Shown in pieces: positions 5,941 to 7,125 of a stretch of DNA of 7,125 nucleotides. The notes beneath the pieces were generated by a model, which saw only the letters and a list, made by a program, of their open reading frames with translations, ran no database searches and was not told the origin of the DNA. How positions within the stretch are numbered: position 1 is the first letter of the stretch; every line of letters starts with the position of its first letter. The translations under genes were made by a program, and so were the position numbers. Source of the stretch: Caldilineaceae bacterium (GTDB lineage: Bacteria > Chloroflexota > Anaerolineae > Caldilineales > Caldilineaceae); NCBI GenBank assembly GCA_024643705.1, contig JAHEML010000187.1, positions 1-7,125 of the forward strand, written 5' to 3'.

Positions 5941-5951
5941 GAAGATTCTTC
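5941..5951. promoter_or_regulatory. Palindrome next to the -35 box, candidate operator
   Basis: GAAGATTCTTC is a perfect palindrome around one central base and ends 6 bases before the -35 box of the plus-strand promoter. The placement fits an activator or repressor site. The support is the pattern and position only. Confidence 0.25.
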
Positions 5952-5957
5952 ATCCCA

Positions 5958-5986
5958 TTGACGGCGACCATTTCTGGGCGTATAGT
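5958..5986 (+). promoter_or_regulatory. Sigma70-type promoter for the exported-protein gene
   Basis: TTGACG (5958-5963), a 17-base spacer and TATAGT (5981-5986) match the housekeeping consensus at five of six positions in each box with optimal spacing. Transcription would start near 5993, leaving a leader of about 54 bases before ATG 6047. Confidence 0.7.
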
Positions 5987-6037
5987 GATCGAGAACCCAT
6001 TTGAGGGCCTATCCCTTTCACAATTGAATAATAAGGC

Positions 6038-6044
6038 GGAGGAG
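6038..6044 (+). promoter_or_regulatory. Ribosome binding site of the exported-protein gene
   Basis: GGAGGAG lies just before ATG 6047, with the GGAGG core ending 4 bases upstream of it. It supports this start, and with the promoter above it argues that the frame is a real, well-expressed gene. Confidence 0.75.
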
Positions 6045-6046
6045 CT

Positions 6047-7125
6047 ATGCTTCGATCCATTAGGAGTGCACGTATACGCAAGGTATTCGGGCCGTTTGTT
6101 GTATGCGTATTGATTTTGTATGGAATGACACAGGTGGGCCGCTTATACGCTGCGCCCTTCAACCTGTCCCCATTCAAAGCGATCGTTGCTGCCCCCGTTT
6201 CCCAAGTCGCGGGTCCAACTCAAATTCCCCTTTCCCAACTGATCCCAACAATTGATGGAAGTTGCAACATAGGCAGCGAGTACGAAGGGGGCGCGTTTTT
6301 CAACTTCATAGATTCGAATCAGTTTCAGGGCCAGGTAATGGTGCAACACGACGGCAAAATGCTTTATGTTTGCATGATCGGCGCTCCTGGCACGCTCAAG
6401 GAACGTTTTGCCAGTGTATACCTGGACCGCAACAACCAGGCAGAAACGGTGGCCCAGGCCGACGACTACTCCCTGCGGGTCGGGATGACAACCAACGATC
6501 TGAGCAGCTTGCAAGGGACCGGCGTACCCAACGGCTATGAGTCGAATAGTGTAACGGGCTGGCAGGCCGTTGCTACTGAAGGGCGGATCGGCGACCAGGC
6601 CGAGTATGCGATCCCATTGGAACTCGTCTCGTTGGAGCTGGGCGGCGGGCTGTGCGATGCCGACTTTGGCCTGGCCGTCTACCACCATTGGGTCAACGAT
6701 CAGGGCGATGATTACGGGATGCCTTCCAACCAGTTCTTCGACCAGCCCGCCACCTGGCAGCCGGTGGTGCTGGGTGGAACCGACAACGTTTGTGGTCAAT
6801 CCGATCTGGGCGACGCGCCCGACTCGACCAATGGAATTAGCGCGGCTATGCAAGCCTATCCTGGCATCCAGGCCGAGTTCCCCACGGTCTTCCAGGCTGG
6901 TTCGCCCCTCTATGGTCCGCTTCACAAGAATGCCCCGCTCTACTTCCATCTTGGCAAAGAGATCAGCATGGAATTCGAGGCCGACAGCGGCGTTGACGCG
7001 GATGGGCTGAACAATATCGACCCCAAGGCGGATGTACCAGATCAGGATCGGTACGACGACGGCGTTCCCCAGGGCTATCCCAGCTTCGACAACTGTAAAT
7101 ACCAGGAATTCGTCTACGATGTGCG
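6047..7125 (+). CDS. Exported protein with possible CBM9/DOMON-like domain and LGDAPDS motif (partial, 3' end outside window)
   Basis: The frame is open from ATG 6047 to the window end: 359 codons plus two bases, no stop. The N-terminus is typical of Sec export: basic residues in 3-12 (Arg3, 6, 9, 11, Lys12), a hydrophobic core at about 13-30 and a plausible LYAA cleavage region near 33-36. Residues about 70-240 look like a beta-sandwich: SEYEGG, LYVCMIG, SVYLDRNNQ, DDYSLRVG, AEYAIPLELV, FGLAVYHHW. This order recalls CBM9/DOMON-like carbohydrate-binding domains, but the match is by eye. DLGDAPDS at 253-260 and the Asp-rich run from DSGVDADG (313-320) to DRYDDGV (334-340) recall the segment that precedes GEVED domains in large surface proteins of Chloroflexota, Planctomycetota and Cyanobacteria. 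Cysteines at 73, in LYVCMIG, GGLCDAD, NVCGQ and DNCKYQ could form disulphides. The role is unknown; an envelope or secreted adhesive or structural protein is inferred. Confidence 0.85.
   Translation, partial: MLRSIRSARIRKVFGPFVVCVLILYGMTQVGRLYAAPFNLSPFKAIVAAPVSQVAGPTQIPLSQLIPTIDGSCNIGSEYEGGAFFNFIDSNQFQGQVMVQHDGKMLYVCMIGAPGTLKERFASVYLDRNNQAETVAQADDYSLRVGMTTNDLSSLQGTGVPNGYESNSVTGWQAVATEGRIGDQAEYAIPLELVSLELGGGLCDADFGLAVYHHWVNDQGDDYGMPSNQFFDQPATWQPVVLGGTDNVCGQSDLGDAPDSTNGISAAMQAYPGIQAEFPTVFQAGSPLYGPLHKNAPLYFHLGKEISMEFEADSGVDADGLNNIDPKADVPDQDRYDDGVPQGYPSFDNCKYQEFVYDV

Larger units (their letters stand above)
5754..6046. other. Divergent intergenic regulatory region
   Basis: This 293-base stretch separates two divergently read genes, and no gene is supported in it. 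It contains, from left to right, the ribosome binding site of the minus-strand operon (5762-5768), an inverted repeat (5813-5827), a 10-base palindrome overlapping an 11-base tandem duplication (5879-5902), an 11-base palindrome (5941-5951), a strong plus-strand promoter (5958-5986) and the ribosome binding site of the plus-strand gene (6038-6044). I could not find a convincing -35/-10 pair for the minus-strand operon. Confidence 0.7.

Noticed and set aside
6143..6949. Minus-strand open frame (268 codons) opposite the exported-protein gene
   Set aside because: The plus frame has a promoter, a ribosome binding site, a signal peptide and the LGDAPDS motif. The minus frame has none of these.

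Overview
The window reads as ordinary bacterial chromosome. It is compact, GC-rich inside genes (by eye, not computed) and more AT-rich in the spacers. No rRNA, tRNA, insertion sequence, integrase or CRISPR array is visible. The mix of an IorB-type molybdenum hydroxylase, Gfo/Idh/MocA dehydrogenases with a PIG-L deacetylase, and a large secreted protein with an LGDAPDS motif is the kind found in Chloroflexota (for example Caldilinea-like lineages). That taxonomic call is inference from gene content and protein style, not from a marker gene.

Layout. Bases 1-211 are a pyrimidine-rich leader with a possible promoter. Bases 212-2821 (+) encode one 869-residue polypeptide that joins a two-cluster [2Fe-2S] domain to an IorB/NicB-like molybdopterin catalytic chain. 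Facing it, with only 8 bases between stop codons, is a three-gene set on the minus strand, transcribed from right to left: a Gfo/Idh/MocA oxidoreductase (5753-4698), a PIG-L deacetylase (4599-3904) and a second, different Gfo/Idh/MocA oxidoreductase (3831-2830). A 293-base divergent regulatory region (5754-6046) follows. It holds a good sigma70-type promoter (TTGACG, 17 bases, TATAGT) for the last gene, 6047 to the window end (+). That gene encodes an exported protein that is still open at base 7125.

How the genes may work together. The minus-strand trio looks like a small carbohydrate-processing operon. Two NAD(P)-dependent sugar or polyol dehydrogenases flank a zinc-dependent N-deacetylase, which fits handling of an N-acetylated sugar or glycoside. 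The substrate cannot be read from the sequence. The molybdenum hydroxylase is probably a separate unit, since it has its own strand and leader. Its lack of any FAD domain, cytochrome or partner gene in the window leaves its electron acceptor unknown. The last gene encodes an envelope or extracellular protein with a possible CBM9/DOMON-like beta-sandwich.

The least expected structure is in the spacers. Each intercistronic spacer of the minus-strand operon begins exactly at the upstream gene's stop codon with short tandem repeats. One is four 13-base units filling 3852-3903. The other is two 14-base units at 4670-4697, which place TGA in all three frames. A third tandem duplication (11 bases, twice) lies upstream of the operon at 5881-5902. 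I found no convincing evidence of a wholly new biological system. The fused hydroxylase, the stop-anchored repeats and the surface protein are the parts worth following up.
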